From: Streptomyces sp. MNU76 | GTDB taxonomy: Bacteria > Actinomycetota > Actinomycetes > Streptomycetales > Streptomycetaceae | Length of the DNA: 64,000 nucleotides | NCBI RefSeq assembly: GCF_020982545.1 | Contig: NZ_JAJKLK010000005.1 | Coordinates: forward strand, 124,001 to 188,000 | Direction of reading: 5' to 3' | Shown: positions 50,552-60,061 of the stretch, in pieces | Layout of the letters: each line of letters opens with the position of its first letter | Position numbering within the stretch: the stretch's first letter is position 1 | Translations under genes and position numbers: made by a program | Notes under the pieces: model-generated | What the model was told of the DNA's origin: nothing | Database searches by the model: none | What the model saw: only the letters and a program-made list of their open reading frames with translations

Positions 50552-51472
50552 ATGCCGCCAAAAATGCCCGGACCTGATCCGGACCAGACCACGCCCAACC
50601 TTCCGGTGCTCAGATCCGCGAAGGTGTGGGAGACGGGTGTCGCCCCGAACGACACCCGAATACCGGGCACGCGCCGCCTCTGGCTGGCCGGCGCCCTGGC
50701 CCTCGCCGTCGTGTCGTCGTGCGTCACCGCGATCACCCTCCAGGGCAGCGGACCTGACGACGCGTCGGAGAAGAACGGGCGCACCACGGCCGCCGACGAC
50801 CGGGTGCTCCCCGGCCTCTCGCTGCCGCCCACGTCGCCCCCCGCGACCTCGGCACCGGACGGCAAGAGCGGTCTGTCGGAGCCGCAGGGTTCCGGGGCCG
50901 ACGCGAAGAACGGTGAGGGCAAGGGCAAGGACGCCGACGGCTCCAAGGGTTCCGACGCGTCCGACGACAAGCAGCAGGGCGGCGCGAAGCCGACCACCGA
51001 GCCGTCGAAGTCGCCCGCGCCCACGAAGAAGCCGCCGTCCACGTCGACCACGCGCAAGTCCGTACGGTCCGTCAACTACCCGGACCGCTACTGGCATCTG
51101 CGCGACGGTGTGATCCAGCTGGACCAGGTGAGTTCCCGCAGCGGCAGCGAGACCAAGGAGGACTCCTCCTTCAAGGTCGTCCCCGGCCTCGCGAACTCCT
51201 CCTGCTACTCGTTCCGCATGGCCGACGGCCGCTACGTGCGCCACCAGAACTTCGTGCTCCGCGTGTCCGGCAACGACGGCTCCCGCCTCTTCCAGCAGGA
51301 CGCCACCTTCTGCCCCCGCTCCGGCTACTCGGGTTCGATCCTGCTGGAGTCGGTGAACTACCCCGGCTACTTCGTCCGCCACCGCAACTACCAGCTCCGC
51401 CTGGAACGCGCCGAACACAGCGGCTCCTTCTACGCGGACGCCACGTTCAGCCTGGTGAAGGGCTTCTCCTGA
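50552..51472 (+). CDS. Membrane-anchored AbfB (arabinose-binding, CBM42) domain protein
   Basis: 306 aa from ATG 50552 (AAGGA upstream). A short cytoplasmic part, then one membrane segment (LWLAGALALAVVSSCVTAITL), a long Ser/Lys/Pro/Gly-rich linker (about residues 75-170), then the AbfB beta-trefoil: RSVNYPDRYWHLRDGVIQLD, CYSFRMADGRYVRHQNFVLR and LESVNYPGYFVRHRNYQLRL, with repeated R-H-x-N/Y signatures. There is no catalytic domain. It probably tethers the cell to arabinan or arabinoxylan. Confidence 0.85.
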   Translation: MPPKMPGPDPDQTTPNLPVLRSAKVWETGVAPNDTRIPGTRRLWLAGALALAVVSSCVTAITLQGSGPDDASEKNGRTTAADDRVLPGLSLPPTSPPATSAPDGKSGLSEPQGSGADAKNGEGKGKDADGSKGSDASDDKQQGGAKPTTEPSKSPAPTKKPPSTSTTRKSVRSVNYPDRYWHLRDGVIQLDQVSSRSGSETKEDSSFKVVPGLANSSCYSFRMADGRYVRHQNFVLRVSGNDGSRLFQQDATFCPRSGYSGSILLESVNYPGYFVRHRNYQLRLERAEHSGSFYADATFSLVKGFS

Positions 51473-51492
51473 CCGGAGGACACCACCGCGGA

Positions 51493-51535
51493 CATGGGTG
51501 TGGCCCCCGGCGATTCGCCGGGGGCCACACCCATG
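51493..51535. terminator. Strong bidirectional terminator hairpin
   Basis: A perfect 20-bp stem (51493-51512 with 51516-51535) closed by ATT, beginning CATGGGTGTGGCCCCCGG. It lies between two convergent genes (AbfB protein and the suf operon end) and can serve both. Confidence 0.8.
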
Positions 51536-51542
51536 TCACATC

Positions 51543-51875
51543 TCAGACGTTGAACCCGAGCGCCCGAAGCTGCTCACGGCCGTCGTCGGTGATCTTGTCG
51601 GGGCCCCACGGGGGCATCCAGACCCAGTTGATGCGCAGCTCGTTGACGAGGCCGTCCGTGGCGGACTTGGCCTGGTCCTCGATGACGTCCGTCAGCGGAC
51701 AGGCCGCCGAGGTCAGCGTCATGTCGATCGTCGCGATGTTCGCGTCGTCGATGTGGATGCCGTAGATCAGGCCGAGGTTGACGACGTCGATGCCGAGTTC
51801 GGGGTCGACGACGTCGTACAGGGCCTCGCGGACCTCCTCCTCGGAGGCCGGCTTCATCTCCAGGGTCTCGCTCAT
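51543..51875 (-). CDS. sufT: SufT-like/MIP18-family Fe-S assembly protein (DUF59)
   Basis: 110 aa. The MIP18 domain reads SEEEVREALYDVVDPELGID VVNLGLIYGI with the DPE motif, then LTSAACPLTDVIEDQ containing the conserved Cys. The C-terminal RINWVWMPPWGPDKITDDGR is typical of the PaaD/SufT group. It helps insert or carry Fe-S clusters. The ATG at 51875 overlaps the sufU stop; last gene of the suf operon. Confidence 0.9.
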   Translation of the reverse strand: MSETLEMKPASEEEVREALYDVVDPELGIDVVNLGLIYGIHIDDANIATIDMTLTSAACPLTDVIEDQAKSATDGLVNELRINWVWMPPWGPDKITDDGREQLRALGFNV

Positions 51876-52342
51876 GCCGTCTTCCTTTCGACGTCGGCGT
51901 CGGCGCCCAGCGCCTGGGCCGTCGCGTCCTTCCACGCCATCCAGCTGAGGAGGGCGCACTTGACCCGGGCGGGGTACTTGGAGACACCGGCGAACGCGAC
52001 CGCGTCCTCCAGCACCTCCTCCATCGCGTCGTCCGGCTCGATCTTCCCCTTGGACTGCATCAGCTCCAGGAAGGTCTCCTGGATCTTCCGCGCGTCGTCA
52101 AGGTCCTTGCCGACGAGGAGGTCGTTCAGCACGGAGGCCGAGGCCTGGCTGATCGAACAGCCCTGGCCCTCGTACGACACGTCCTCGATGGTCGTACCGT
52201 CGTACTTCACTCGCAGGGTGATCTCGTCGCCGCACGTCGGGTTCACGTGGTGTACCTCGGCGTCACCGTCCCGCAAGCCCCGCCCGTGGGGGTGCTTGTA
52301 GTGGTCCAGGATGACTTCCTGGTACATCGAGTCCAGCTTCAT
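51872..52342 (-). CDS. sufU: SufU, zinc-dependent sulfur acceptor
   Basis: 156 aa. It takes persulfide sulfur from SufS in the actinobacterial/Firmicute SUF system. The three cysteines are present: NPTCGDEI, GQGCSISQAS and VKCALLSW, with Asp in the first motif completing the zinc site. The region between residues about 85 and 105 is the SufU-specific insert relative to IscU. It follows sufS by 17 bp. Confidence 0.93.
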   Translation of the reverse strand: MKLDSMYQEVILDHYKHPHGRGLRDGDAEVHHVNPTCGDEITLRVKYDGTTIEDVSYEGQGCSISQASASVLNDLLVGKDLDDARKIQETFLELMQSKGKIEPDDAMEEVLEDAVAFAGVSKYPARVKCALLSWMAWKDATAQALGADADVERKTA

Positions 52343-52358
52343 GCGATCGCTCGTCCCC

Positions 52359-53615
52359 TCAGCCGAAGAAGTTCCGTACGTGCTCCAGGCCGTCGACCAG
52401 GGCGTCGATCTCGGCCGGTGTGGAGTACAGATAGAACGACGCTCGGGTGGTCGCGGGAATTCCGTACCGCAGGCAGACCGGACGGGCGCAGTGGTGGCCG
52501 ACCCGGACGGCGATGCCCTGCTCGTCGAGCACCTGGCCCACGTCGTGCGGGTGGATGTCGCCGAGGGTGAAGGAGATCGCCGCGCCCCGGTCCTCGGCCG
52601 TGGCGGGGCCGATGATCCTGAGGTCCGGAACCTCCGTCAGCCGCTTCACCGCGTACTCGGTGATCGCGTGCTCATGGGCGAGGATCTTGTCCATGCCGAT
52701 GGAGTTCAGGTAGTCGATCGCCGCGCCGAGGCCGACCGCCTGCGCGATCGGCGGGGTGCCCGCCTCGAACTTGTGCGGGGCGGGAGCGTACGTCGACGAG
52801 TGCATCGACACCGTCTCGATCATCTCGCCGCCGCCGAGGAACGGAGGCAGGTCCTCCAGCAGCTCCTGGCGGCCCCAGAGCACGCCGATGCCCGTCGGAC
52901 CGCACATCTTGTGGCCGGTGAAGGCCACGAAGTCGGCCTGGAGCGCCTGCACGTCCAGCGGCATGTGCGGCGCGGCCTGCGAGGCGTCGATGCAGACCAG
53001 GGCACCGACCTCCTGCGCCCGGCGCACTATCGCCTCGACGGGGTTCACGGTGCCGAGGATGTTGGAGACCAGCACGAAGGAGACGATCTTCGTCTTCTCG
53101 GTGATGATCTCGTCGATGTTGGAGAGGTCGAGTCGGCCGTCGTCGGTCAGCCCGAACCACTTCAGCTTCGCGCCCGTGCGCTGCGAGAGCAGCTGCCACG
53201 GCACGATGTTGGAGTGGTGCTCCATCTCCGTGATGACGATCTCGGTCTCGGAGTCCACCCGGTAGGGCTCGTCGGCCCAGCCCAGCATGTTCGCCACGAG
53301 GTTCAGCGACTCGGAGGCGTTCTTGGTGAAGATCACCTCGTCGCGGCTGGGCGCGTTGATGAAGGACGCGACCTTGTCCCGCGCGCCCTCGTACAGCGCC
53401 GTGGCCTCCTCGGCGAGCACATGCACACCGCGGTGGACGTTGGCGTTGTAGCGCTCGTAGTACTCGCTCAGGGCGTCCAGCACCTGGCGCGGCTTCTGCG
53501 AGGTCGCCGCGTTGTCCAGGTACACGAGCTTCCGGCCGTCGTGGACCTGACGGTCCAGGATGGGGAAGTCCTTGCGGATCGCCTCGGTGTCGAGGAGGCC
53601 CGGCAGCTGTGTCAC
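52359..53615 (-). CDS. sufS: SufS cysteine desulfurase
   Basis: 418-aa class II PLP-dependent cysteine desulfurase supplying sulfur for Fe-S clusters. The PLP Lys is in FVAFTGHKMCGPTGIGVLWG and the persulfide-carrying Cys is in RVGHHCARPVCLRYG. Length and RxGHHCA motif are those of SufS rather than IscS. Its ATG overlaps the sufC stop (ATGA). Confidence 0.95.
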   Translation of the reverse strand: MTQLPGLLDTEAIRKDFPILDRQVHDGRKLVYLDNAATSQKPRQVLDALSEYYERYNANVHRGVHVLAEEATALYEGARDKVASFINAPSRDEVIFTKNASESLNLVANMLGWADEPYRVDSETEIVITEMEHHSNIVPWQLLSQRTGAKLKWFGLTDDGRLDLSNIDEIITEKTKIVSFVLVSNILGTVNPVEAIVRRAQEVGALVCIDASQAAPHMPLDVQALQADFVAFTGHKMCGPTGIGVLWGRQELLEDLPPFLGGGEMIETVSMHSSTYAPAPHKFEAGTPPIAQAVGLGAAIDYLNSIGMDKILAHEHAITEYAVKRLTEVPDLRIIGPATAEDRGAAISFTLGDIHPHDVGQVLDEQGIAVRVGHHCARPVCLRYGIPATTRASFYLYSTPAEIDALVDGLEHVRNFFG

Positions 53616-54376
53616 GCGGATGCGCCACCCTTCGTGTATGCCTCGTAGCCCTCGTTCTCCAGCTTGTCGGCGAGCTCGGGGCCGCCGGACTCCACGATCT
53701 TGCCGTTCGCGAAGACGTGCACGTGGTCGGGCTTGATGTAGCGCAGGATGCGCGTGTAGTGGGTGATCAGCAGGGTGCCGACCTCGCCGCTCTCGCGGAC
53801 GCGGTTGACGCCCTCGGAGACGACCCGGAGCGCGTCGACGTCCAGACCGGAGTCCGTCTCGTCGAGGATCGCGACCTTCGGCTTGAGCAGCTCCAGCTGG
53901 AGGATCTCGTGGCGCTTCTTCTCACCGCCGGAGAAGCCCTCGTTGACGTTGCGCTCGGCGAAGGAGGGGTCCATGTTGAGGCGCTGCATGGCCTCCTTGA
54001 CCTCCTTCACCCAGGTGCGCAGCTTCGGGGCCTCGCCGCGGATGGCGGTGGCGGAGGTCCGCAGGAAGTTCGACACGGACACGCCCGGGACCTCGACCGG
54101 GTACTGCATCGCCAGGAACAGGCCCGCGCGGGCGCGCTCGTCGACGGACATCTCCAGGACGTCCTCGCCGTCGAGCAGCACGGTGCCGCCGGTGATCGTG
54201 TACTTCGGGTGACCCGCGAGCGAGTAGGCGAGGGTCGACTTGCCGGAGCCGTTGGGGCCCATGATGGCGTGCGTCTCGCCCTGCTTCACGGTGAGGTCGA
54301 CGCCCTTGAGGATCTCCTTCGTGGCGTTGTCGGCCTCGACGGTGACGTGCAGGTCTCGGATTTCAAGCGTTGCCAT
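53612..54376 (-). CDS. sufC: SufC ATPase
   Basis: 254-aa ABC-type ATPase of the SufBCD scaffold. Walker A is MGPNGSGKSTLAYSLAG, the signature is EGFSGGEKKRHEILQLELL, Walker B is VAILDETDSGLDVDAL, and the switch His is in LLITHYTRIL. It is encoded just before the Rieske gene ends (7-bp gap) and overlaps sufS. Confidence 0.95.
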   Translation of the reverse strand: MATLEIRDLHVTVEADNATKEILKGVDLTVKQGETHAIMGPNGSGKSTLAYSLAGHPKYTITGGTVLLDGEDVLEMSVDERARAGLFLAMQYPVEVPGVSVSNFLRTSATAIRGEAPKLRTWVKEVKEAMQRLNMDPSFAERNVNEGFSGGEKKRHEILQLELLKPKVAILDETDSGLDVDALRVVSEGVNRVRESGEVGTLLITHYTRILRYIKPDHVHVFANGKIVESGGPELADKLENEGYEAYTKGGASA

Positions 54377-54383
54377 GGGTGCC

Positions 54384-54701
54384 TCAGGACTCCTGGGTGA
54401 GGGAGACGAGCACGTCGTCCCCTTCGATCTTTACGGGGTATACGGGGACGGGGCGCGTCGCGGGAAGGCCGGACGGCTTGCCGGTGCGGAGGTCGAAGCT
54501 GGAGCCGTGCAGCCAGCACTCGATCTGGCAGTCCTCCACCTCGCCCTCGGAGAGCGAGACGTTCGCGTGGGAGCAGATGTCATGGATGGCGAACACCTCC
54601 CCCTCGGTCTGTACGACCGAGACCGGCGTGCCGTCGAGTTCCACCCGCTTCGGGGTGTCCTCCTCCAGCTCGCTCAGTCCGCAAGCGCGTACGAAGGTCA
54701 T
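54384..54701 (-). CDS. Rieske [2Fe-2S] ferredoxin of the suf cluster
   Basis: 105 aa. The Rieske motifs are CSHANVSLS (Cys-x-His) and CQIECWLHGS (Cys-x-x-His after an extra Cys). The N-terminal part FVRACGLSELEEDTPKRVEL and the short length match NirD/bifunctional-dioxygenase-type ferredoxins. A Rieske gene between sufD and sufC is characteristic of actinobacterial suf operons. It may deliver electrons for cluster assembly (inference). Confidence 0.92.
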   Translation of the reverse strand: MTFVRACGLSELEEDTPKRVELDGTPVSVVQTEGEVFAIHDICSHANVSLSEGEVEDCQIECWLHGSSFDLRTGKPSGLPATRPVPVYPVKIEGDDVLVSLTQES

Positions 54702-55891
54702 CGGCCTGATCCAGACACGGTCTCCAGCTCCTCGTCGATCTTCGCAAGGAGACGCTCCTCGATGTCGTCGACACCGATCTGCTGGACCAGTTCGGCGAAG
54801 AAGCCGCGGACGACGAGACGGCGGGCCTCGTCGGCCGGGATGCCTCGGGCCATCAGGTAGAAGAGCTGCTCGTCGTCGAAGCGGCCGGTCGCCGAGGCGT
54901 GGCCGGCGCCGACGATCTCGCCGGTCTCGATCTCCAGGTTGGGCACGGAGTCGACCCGGGCGCCGTCCGTGAGGACGAGGTTCCGGTTCATCTCGTAGGT
55001 GTCGGTGCCCTCGGCCTTGGCCTCGATCAGCACGTCGCCGATCCAGACCGCGTGGGCGCCGTCGCCCTGGAGCGCGCCCTTGTAGACCACGTTCGACTTG
55101 CAGTGCGGGGTGTTGTGGTCGACCAGGAGGCGGTGCTCCTGGTGCTGCCCCTTGTCGGTGAAGTAGAGCCCGAACAGCTCGGCCTCGCCGCCGGTGCCGG
55201 CGTAGGCGACCCGGGGGTGGAGACGGACGACGTCGCCACCGAAGGTCACCACGACGGACTTGAAGCTCGCGTCCCGGCCGATGAGGGCGTTGTGCTGGGC
55301 GACGTACACGGCCTTGTCGTCCCAGTCCTGCACCGAGACGACGGTCAGCTTGGCGCCGTCGCCCAGGACGTAGTCGACGTTGGCGGCGAGCACCGCGTCA
55401 CCGGTGTGGTCGATGACGACGACGGCCTCGGCGAAGGCACCCAGCTCGATCACCTGGTGGGCGAAGGCGGTGCCGCCCTCACCGTGCACGGCGATCCGGA
55501 TCGGCTCGGCGAGCACCGTCTCCTTGGGGACGGTGATGACGCCGGCCTTCTCGAACGCCGAGTAGGCCTGGGCGGCGACGCGGTCCACCGGGGTGCCGGC
55601 CCTGCCGAGGCGGGCGTCGTCGCGGCCGACGGCCTCGACGGTGACGCCCTCGGGGGCCTGGACGTCGACCTTCAGGCCGTCGCCGGTGGCGACGGCGGTG
55701 CCGTCGTGCAGCCCGCGCAGGCGCTCCAGCGGGGTGAACCGCCACTCCTCCTCGCGGCCGTGCGGCACGGGGAAGTCCGCCACGTCGAAGGACGGGGGCG
55801 CGCTCATGCGCGTGGCGACGGTCGACTCCGCGGCCACCGCGATCGAGCCGGCGGTGGTGGAGCCCACCGGAATGTTCTGAGCCTCAGCCAT
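54698..55891 (-). CDS. sufD: SufD scaffold protein
   Basis: 397 aa. The N-terminal helical part is followed by a right-handed beta-helix core (TKLTVVSVQDWD-like strand LTVVSVQDWDDKAVYVAQHN, RLHPRVAYAGTGGEAELFGL) and the SUF signature LLVDHNTPHCKSNVVYKGAL with the conserved His/Cys. It forms the SufBC2D complex. Start ATG 55891; it overlaps the Rieske gene (ATGA). Confidence 0.94.
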   Translation of the reverse strand: MAEAQNIPVGSTTAGSIAVAAESTVATRMSAPPSFDVADFPVPHGREEEWRFTPLERLRGLHDGTAVATGDGLKVDVQAPEGVTVEAVGRDDARLGRAGTPVDRVAAQAYSAFEKAGVITVPKETVLAEPIRIAVHGEGGTAFAHQVIELGAFAEAVVVIDHTGDAVLAANVDYVLGDGAKLTVVSVQDWDDKAVYVAQHNALIGRDASFKSVVVTFGGDVVRLHPRVAYAGTGGEAELFGLYFTDKGQHQEHRLLVDHNTPHCKSNVVYKGALQGDGAHAVWIGDVLIEAKAEGTDTYEMNRNLVLTDGARVDSVPNLEIETGEIVGAGHASATGRFDDEQLFYLMARGIPADEARRLVVRGFFAELVQQIGVDDIEERLLAKIDEELETVSGSGR

Positions 55892-55979
55892 GGCTGTCGG
55901 TCTGCTCTCTTCCTACGTTTTCGATCTTCGGCCCGCCCCGGAGAGGCGGGCCGCCTGCTGCTTGACCGGAGGGCGGTGC

Positions 55980-57404
55980 TTAGCCGACCGCGCCTTCCAT
56001 CTGCAGCTCGATCAGCCGGTTGAGCTCCAGCGCGTACTCCATCGGCAGCTCCTTCGCGATCGGCTCGACGAAGCCGCGCACGATCATCGCCATCGCCTCG
56101 AACTCGCTGAGGCCACGGCTCATCAGGTAGAAGAGCTGGTCCTCGGAGACCTTGGAGACGGTCGCCTCGTGGCCCATGGACACGTCGTCCTCGCGGACGT
56201 CGACGTACGGGTACGTGTCCGAGCGGGAGATGGTGTCGACGAGCAGCGCGTCGCACAGCACGTTCGACTTGGATCCGGCGGCGCCCTCACCGATCTCGAC
56301 GAGACCGCGGTAGGACGTGCGGCCGCCGCCGCGTGCCACCGACTTCGAGACGATGTTGGAGGAGGTGTTCGGCGCCATGTGGACCATCTTGGAGCCGGCG
56401 TCCTGGTGCTGGCCCTCGCCCGCGAAGGCGATGGAGAGGGTCTCGCCCTTGGCGTGCTCGCCCATCAGGTAGACGGCCGGGTACTTCATGGTGACCTTGG
56501 AGCCGATGTTGCCGTCGATCCACTCCATGGTCGCGCCCTCGTACGCCACGGCGCGCTTGGTGACCAGGTTGTAGACGTTGTTCGACCAGTTCTGGATGGT
56601 CGTGTAGCGGCAGCGGGCGCCCTTCTTCACGATGATCTCGACGACCGCGGAGTGCAGGGAGTCCGACTTGTAGATCGGGGCCGTACAACCCTCGACGTAG
56701 TGGACGTAGGCGTCCTCGTCGACGATGATCAGCGTCCGCTCGAACTGGCCCATGTTCTCCGTGTTGATACGGAAGTAGGCCTGGAGCGGGATCTCCACGT
56801 GCACGCCCTTCGGCACGTAGATGAAGGAGCCGCCGGACCACACCGCGGTGTTCAGCGACGCGAACTTGTTGTCGCCGACCGGGATGACGGTGCCGAAGTA
56901 CTCCTTGAAGAGCTCGGGGTGCTCCTTCAGGGCGGTGTCGGTGTCGAGGAAGATGACGCCCTGCTCCTCCAGGTCCTCGCGGATCTGGTGGTAGACGACC
57001 TCGGACTCGTACTGGGCCGCGACACCGGCGACGAGGCGCTGCTTCTCCGCCTCGGGGATGCCGAGCTTGTCGTACGTGTTCTTGATGTCCTCGGGCAGGT
57101 CCTCCCAGGACTCCGCCTGCTTCTCCGTGGAGCGCACGAAGTACTTGATGTTGTCGAAGTCGATGCCCGACAGGTCCGAGCCCCAGTTCGGCATGGGCTT
57201 CTTCTCGAACAGGCGCAGGCCCTTGAGGCGGAGCTTGGTCATCCACTCCGGCTCGTTCTTCTTGGCGGAGATGTCCCGGACGACGTCCTCGTTGATGCCA
57301 CGCTTGGCAGAGGCGCCGGCCTCGTCGGAGTCCGCCCAGCCGTATTCGTACTTACCCAGGCCCTCGAGCTCGGGGTGGGCTGTCTCCTCGATGGGGAGAG
57401 TCAT
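55980..57404 (-). CDS. sufB: SufB scaffold protein
   Basis: 474 aa, the main Fe-S scaffold. It has [60 protein letters not shown] text [20 protein letters not shown], the Cys of [20 protein letters not shown], and the C-terminal [20 protein letters not shown]. There is no intein, unlike some mycobacterial sufB genes. Start ATG 57404 overlaps the sufR stop. Confidence 0.95.
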   Translation of the reverse strand: MTLPIEETAHPELEGLGKYEYGWADSDEAGASAKRGINEDVVRDISAKKNEPEWMTKLRLKGLRLFEKKPMPNWGSDLSGIDFDNIKYFVRSTEKQAESWEDLPEDIKNTYDKLGIPEAEKQRLVAGVAAQYESEVVYHQIREDLEEQGVIFLDTDTALKEHPELFKEYFGTVIPVGDNKFASLNTAVWSGGSFIYVPKGVHVEIPLQAYFRINTENMGQFERTLIIVDEDAYVHYVEGCTAPIYKSDSLHSAVVEIIVKKGARCRYTTIQNWSNNVYNLVTKRAVAYEGATMEWIDGNIGSKVTMKYPAVYLMGEHAKGETLSIAFAGEGQHQDAGSKMVHMAPNTSSNIVSKSVARGGGRTSYRGLVEIGEGAAGSKSNVLCDALLVDTISRSDTYPYVDVREDDVSMGHEATVSKVSEDQLFYLMSRGLSEFEAMAMIVRGFVEPIAKELPMEYALELNRLIELQMEGAVG

Positions 57405-58132
57405 GCGGGGTTCCTCCCGGCCGTGCTTGCGGATGCGTTGGTGGCTGTCTTGGAAATTCTGGGGATGAACGTCGTGCAGACGCCGTCGCCGTGGGCGATG
57501 GTGGCCAGCCGCTGGACGTGTGTACCGAGCAGTTCGGCGAAGAGCTCGGTCTCGGCCTCGCAGAGCTGCGGGAACTGCTCGGCCACATGGGCCACCGGGC
57601 AGTGGTGCTGGCAGAGCTGCTCGCCCTGGTGGGGGTGGGGGGCACTGCGTGCCGTAGCAGCGTACCCGTCGGCGCTCAAGGCCTTGGCCAGGGCTTCGGT
57701 CTTCTCATCGGGGTCCGCGGCCTCGACGGCCCTGCGGTAGGCCCCGGCCTGGGCGGCGACCCGGGCGCGGGCGAAAGCGGCGACCGCCTGCTCCCCGCCC
57801 TCCTGGTCGGCGATCCAGCGGAGCGCGTCGGCGGCGAGCTTGTCGTACGACTGGTCGAAGGCGTCCCGTCCGCAGTCCGTCAGGGCGAACACCTTGGCCG
57901 GGCGCCCGCGCGTACGCGTGCCGTAGACGCGCTGTTCACGGGGCTGTACGACGTCGTCGGAGACCAGGGCGTCGAGGTGTCGGCGGACAGCCGCCTGGGT
58001 CAGCCCCAGACGCCCGGCGAGGTCGGCCACGGTGGACGGGCCATGGGACAGGATGGACCGCGCGACCCGGTTGCGGGTGGACCGCTCACCGGTCGCGAGT
58101 TCCTCCTGCGGAGCCTCACCGACGTTTTTCAC
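57401..58132 (-). CDS. sufR: SufR, Fe-S-sensing repressor of the suf operon
   Basis: 243 aa from GTG 58132 ([12 protein letters not shown]...), the start that matches the usual SufR length; longer ATG starts up to 58204 would run into the operator-like palindrome. The winged helix is [40 protein letters not shown]. The C-terminal cluster-binding cysteines are in [29 protein letters not shown] and [11 protein letters not shown]. With its cluster bound it represses the operon; under iron limitation or oxidative stress repression is lifted (family knowledge). Confidence 0.92.
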   Translation of the reverse strand: MKNVGEAPQEELATGERSTRNRVARSILSHGPSTVADLAGRLGLTQAAVRRHLDALVSDDVVQPREQRVYGTRTRGRPAKVFALTDCGRDAFDQSYDKLAADALRWIADQEGGEQAVAAFARARVAAQAGAYRRAVEAADPDEKTEALAKALSADGYAATARSAPHPHQGEQLCQHHCPVAHVAEQFPQLCEAETELFAELLGTHVQRLATIAHGDGVCTTFIPRISKTATNASASTAGRNPA

Positions 58133-58203
58133 AACGCCATTGTTGCGTAATTCCTCAGAGCTGGGCAAGCCGCGTCCGTCCGGACGGGCGGTGCCGTGCA
58201 TCA

Positions 58204-58219
58204 CTTAGGCATACCTAAG
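58204..58219. promoter_or_regulatory. Inverted repeat upstream of sufR
   Basis: CTTAGG-CATA-CCTAAG, a perfect 6-bp inverted repeat with a 4-bp spacer, followed by CTGACCT. The half-sites resemble iron-box (DmdR/IdeR-type TTAGG...CCTAA) elements. Its position 72 bp before the sufR start and between divergent genes fits control of the suf operon by iron or by SufR itself. Confidence 0.5.
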
Positions 58220-58293
58220 CTGACCTGGGGAAACGATCACTGATCGATCAAACAGGTGGCGCCCCCGAAGCCGCTCGGGAAGACTGCCACACC

Positions 58294-59127
58294 ATGTCGA
58301 CAACCCCTCCCACCGGCCCTCTTGTCACCCGCGCCGGCTTGGCGGCGGACCTGCGCGCTGCCGGTGTCGAGCTCGGCGAGACCCTCCTCGTGCACTCCTC
58401 GCTCAGCTCACTCGGCTGGGTCTGCGGAGGCCCCGTGACGGTGGTGCACGCGCTGCTCGACGCTCTTGGACCGGACGGCACCCTGGTCGTCCCCAGCCAG
58501 TCCGGCGACCTCTCGGACCCCGCGCTCTGGGGGCGTCCGCCGGTGCCCGAGGAGTGGTGGGAGACCATCCGCGCGACCATGCCCGGCTACGACCCGGCGA
58601 CCACCCCCACCCGCGGGGTCGGGGTGATCCCGGAGACGGTAAGGACCTGGCCGGGCGCCCTGCGCAGCGCGCACCCGCAGACCTCCTTCGCGGCGATCGG
58701 CCCGGGCGCGGCGGCGATCCTCGCGGACCACGCCCCCGACTGCCGGCTGGGCGAGCGCAGCCCCCTGGCCCGGCTGGAGGCGGCGGGCGCCCGGGTGCTG
58801 CTGCTCGGCGCGGGCTACGACTCCTGCACCTGCTTCCACCTGGCCGAGTACCGGATCCCCGCACCCGTGGTCGAGGTCGGCCGGCCGGGACCGGACGGCT
58901 GGGAGGTGGTGACCGAGGTGTCCATCGACTCGGACCGCTTCGACGAGCTCGGGTACGACTTCGAACGCGACCGCGGCATCCGCCGGACCAGGGTGGGCGG
59001 GGCGGACGTACGTCTGTTCCCGGTGGTGGACGCCGTGGCGTACGCCGAGCGCTGGCTCCCCGTGCACCGTCCCCGGGAGGAGGAGATCTCCGGACCCGCC
59101 CGTCTCGGCACCCGGCCGCGTACCTAG
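58294..59127 (+). CDS. AAC(3)-family aminoglycoside N-acetyltransferase
   Basis: 277 aa of the antibiotic NAT family. It shows [66 protein letters not shown] and [19 protein letters not shown], the acetyl-CoA and catalytic His/Glu regions of AAC(3) enzymes. It may give aminoglycoside resistance or act on another amine; many Streptomyces carry such paralogues without linked biosynthesis genes. It is divergent from sufR. No aminoglycoside cluster is visible. Confidence 0.88.
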   Translation: MSTTPPTGPLVTRAGLAADLRAAGVELGETLLVHSSLSSLGWVCGGPVTVVHALLDALGPDGTLVVPSQSGDLSDPALWGRPPVPEEWWETIRATMPGYDPATTPTRGVGVIPETVRTWPGALRSAHPQTSFAAIGPGAAAILADHAPDCRLGERSPLARLEAAGARVLLLGAGYDSCTCFHLAEYRIPAPVVEVGRPGPDGWEVVTEVSIDSDRFDELGYDFERDRGIRRTRVGGADVRLFPVVDAVAYAERWLPVHRPREEEISGPARLGTRPRT

Positions 59128-59137
59128 ACTCGGGCCC

Positions 59138-60061
59138 ATGCGAAGTGACCCCGTGGTCCAGGTCCGGTCCCTGGTGAAGCGGTACGGCGACAAGACCGCG
59201 GTGGACGGCCTGGACCTGGTGGCCGGGGCGGGCGTGACCGCCGTGCTCGGCCCGAACGGCGCCGGCAAGACGACCACGATCGAGACCTGCGAGGGCTACC
59301 GCGAGCCGGACTCCGGCTCGGTGTCCGTCCTCGGCCTCGACCCGGTCCGCGAGGCCGCCGCGCTGCGCCCCCGGATAGGCGTGATGCTCCAGTCCGGCGG
59401 TGTCTACTCCGGCGCCCGCGCCGAGGAGATGCTCCGCCATGTGGCCCGGCTGCACGCCCACCCCCTCGACGTGGACGCTCTCGTCGAGCGCCTGGGCCTC
59501 GGCAGCTGCGGCCGTACGACGTACCGACGGCTCTCCGGCGGTCAGCAGCAGCGGCTCGCCCTCGCGATGGCCGTCGTCGGCCGGCCCGAGCTGGTCTTCC
59601 TCGACGAGCCGACCGCGGGCCTCGACCCGCAGGCCCGGCGGGCCACCTGGGAGCTGATCCGGGATCTGCGCGCGGACGGCGTCTCGGTCATCCTCACCAC
59701 GCACTACATGGACGAGGCCGAGCAGCTCGCGGACGACGTCGCGATCATCGACGGCGGCCGGGTCATGGCCCAGGGCTCGCCCGAGGAGCTGTGCCGGGGC
59801 GGCGCCGAGAACACCCTGCGCTTCACCGGCCGTCCCGCCCTCGACGTGGGCTCCCTGCTGAAGGCGCTCCCGGCGGACTCCGCCGCCGTCGAACTGACCC
59901 CCGGCGTGTACCGGGTGACCGGCAAGGTCGATCCGCAGCTCCTGGCGACCGTCACCTCCTGGTGCGCCCAGCACGGGGTGATGCCGGACCGGATCTCGGT
60001 GGAGCGCCACACCCTCGAAGACGTCTTCCTGGAGCTCACGGGCAAGGAGCTGCGTTCATGA
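59138..60061 (+). CDS. ABC transporter ATP-binding protein (drug-exporter type)
   Basis: 307 aa. Walker A is VLGPNGAGKTTTIETCEGYR, Q-loop is IGVMLQSGGVY, signature is TYRRLSGGQQQRLALAMAVV, Walker B is LVFLDEPTAGLDPQARR and the switch His is in ILTTHYMDEAEQLAD. The C-terminal DUF4162-like extension (HTLEDVFLELTGKELRS) marks the DrrA/CcmA type. It is coupled by ATGA overlap to the permease gene. Confidence 0.93.
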   Translation: MRSDPVVQVRSLVKRYGDKTAVDGLDLVAGAGVTAVLGPNGAGKTTTIETCEGYREPDSGSVSVLGLDPVREAAALRPRIGVMLQSGGVYSGARAEEMLRHVARLHAHPLDVDALVERLGLGSCGRTTYRRLSGGQQQRLALAMAVVGRPELVFLDEPTAGLDPQARRATWELIRDLRADGVSVILTTHYMDEAEQLADDVAIIDGGRVMAQGSPEELCRGGAENTLRFTGRPALDVGSLLKALPADSAAVELTPGVYRVTGKVDPQLLATVTSWCAQHGVMPDRISVERHTLEDVFLELTGKELRS

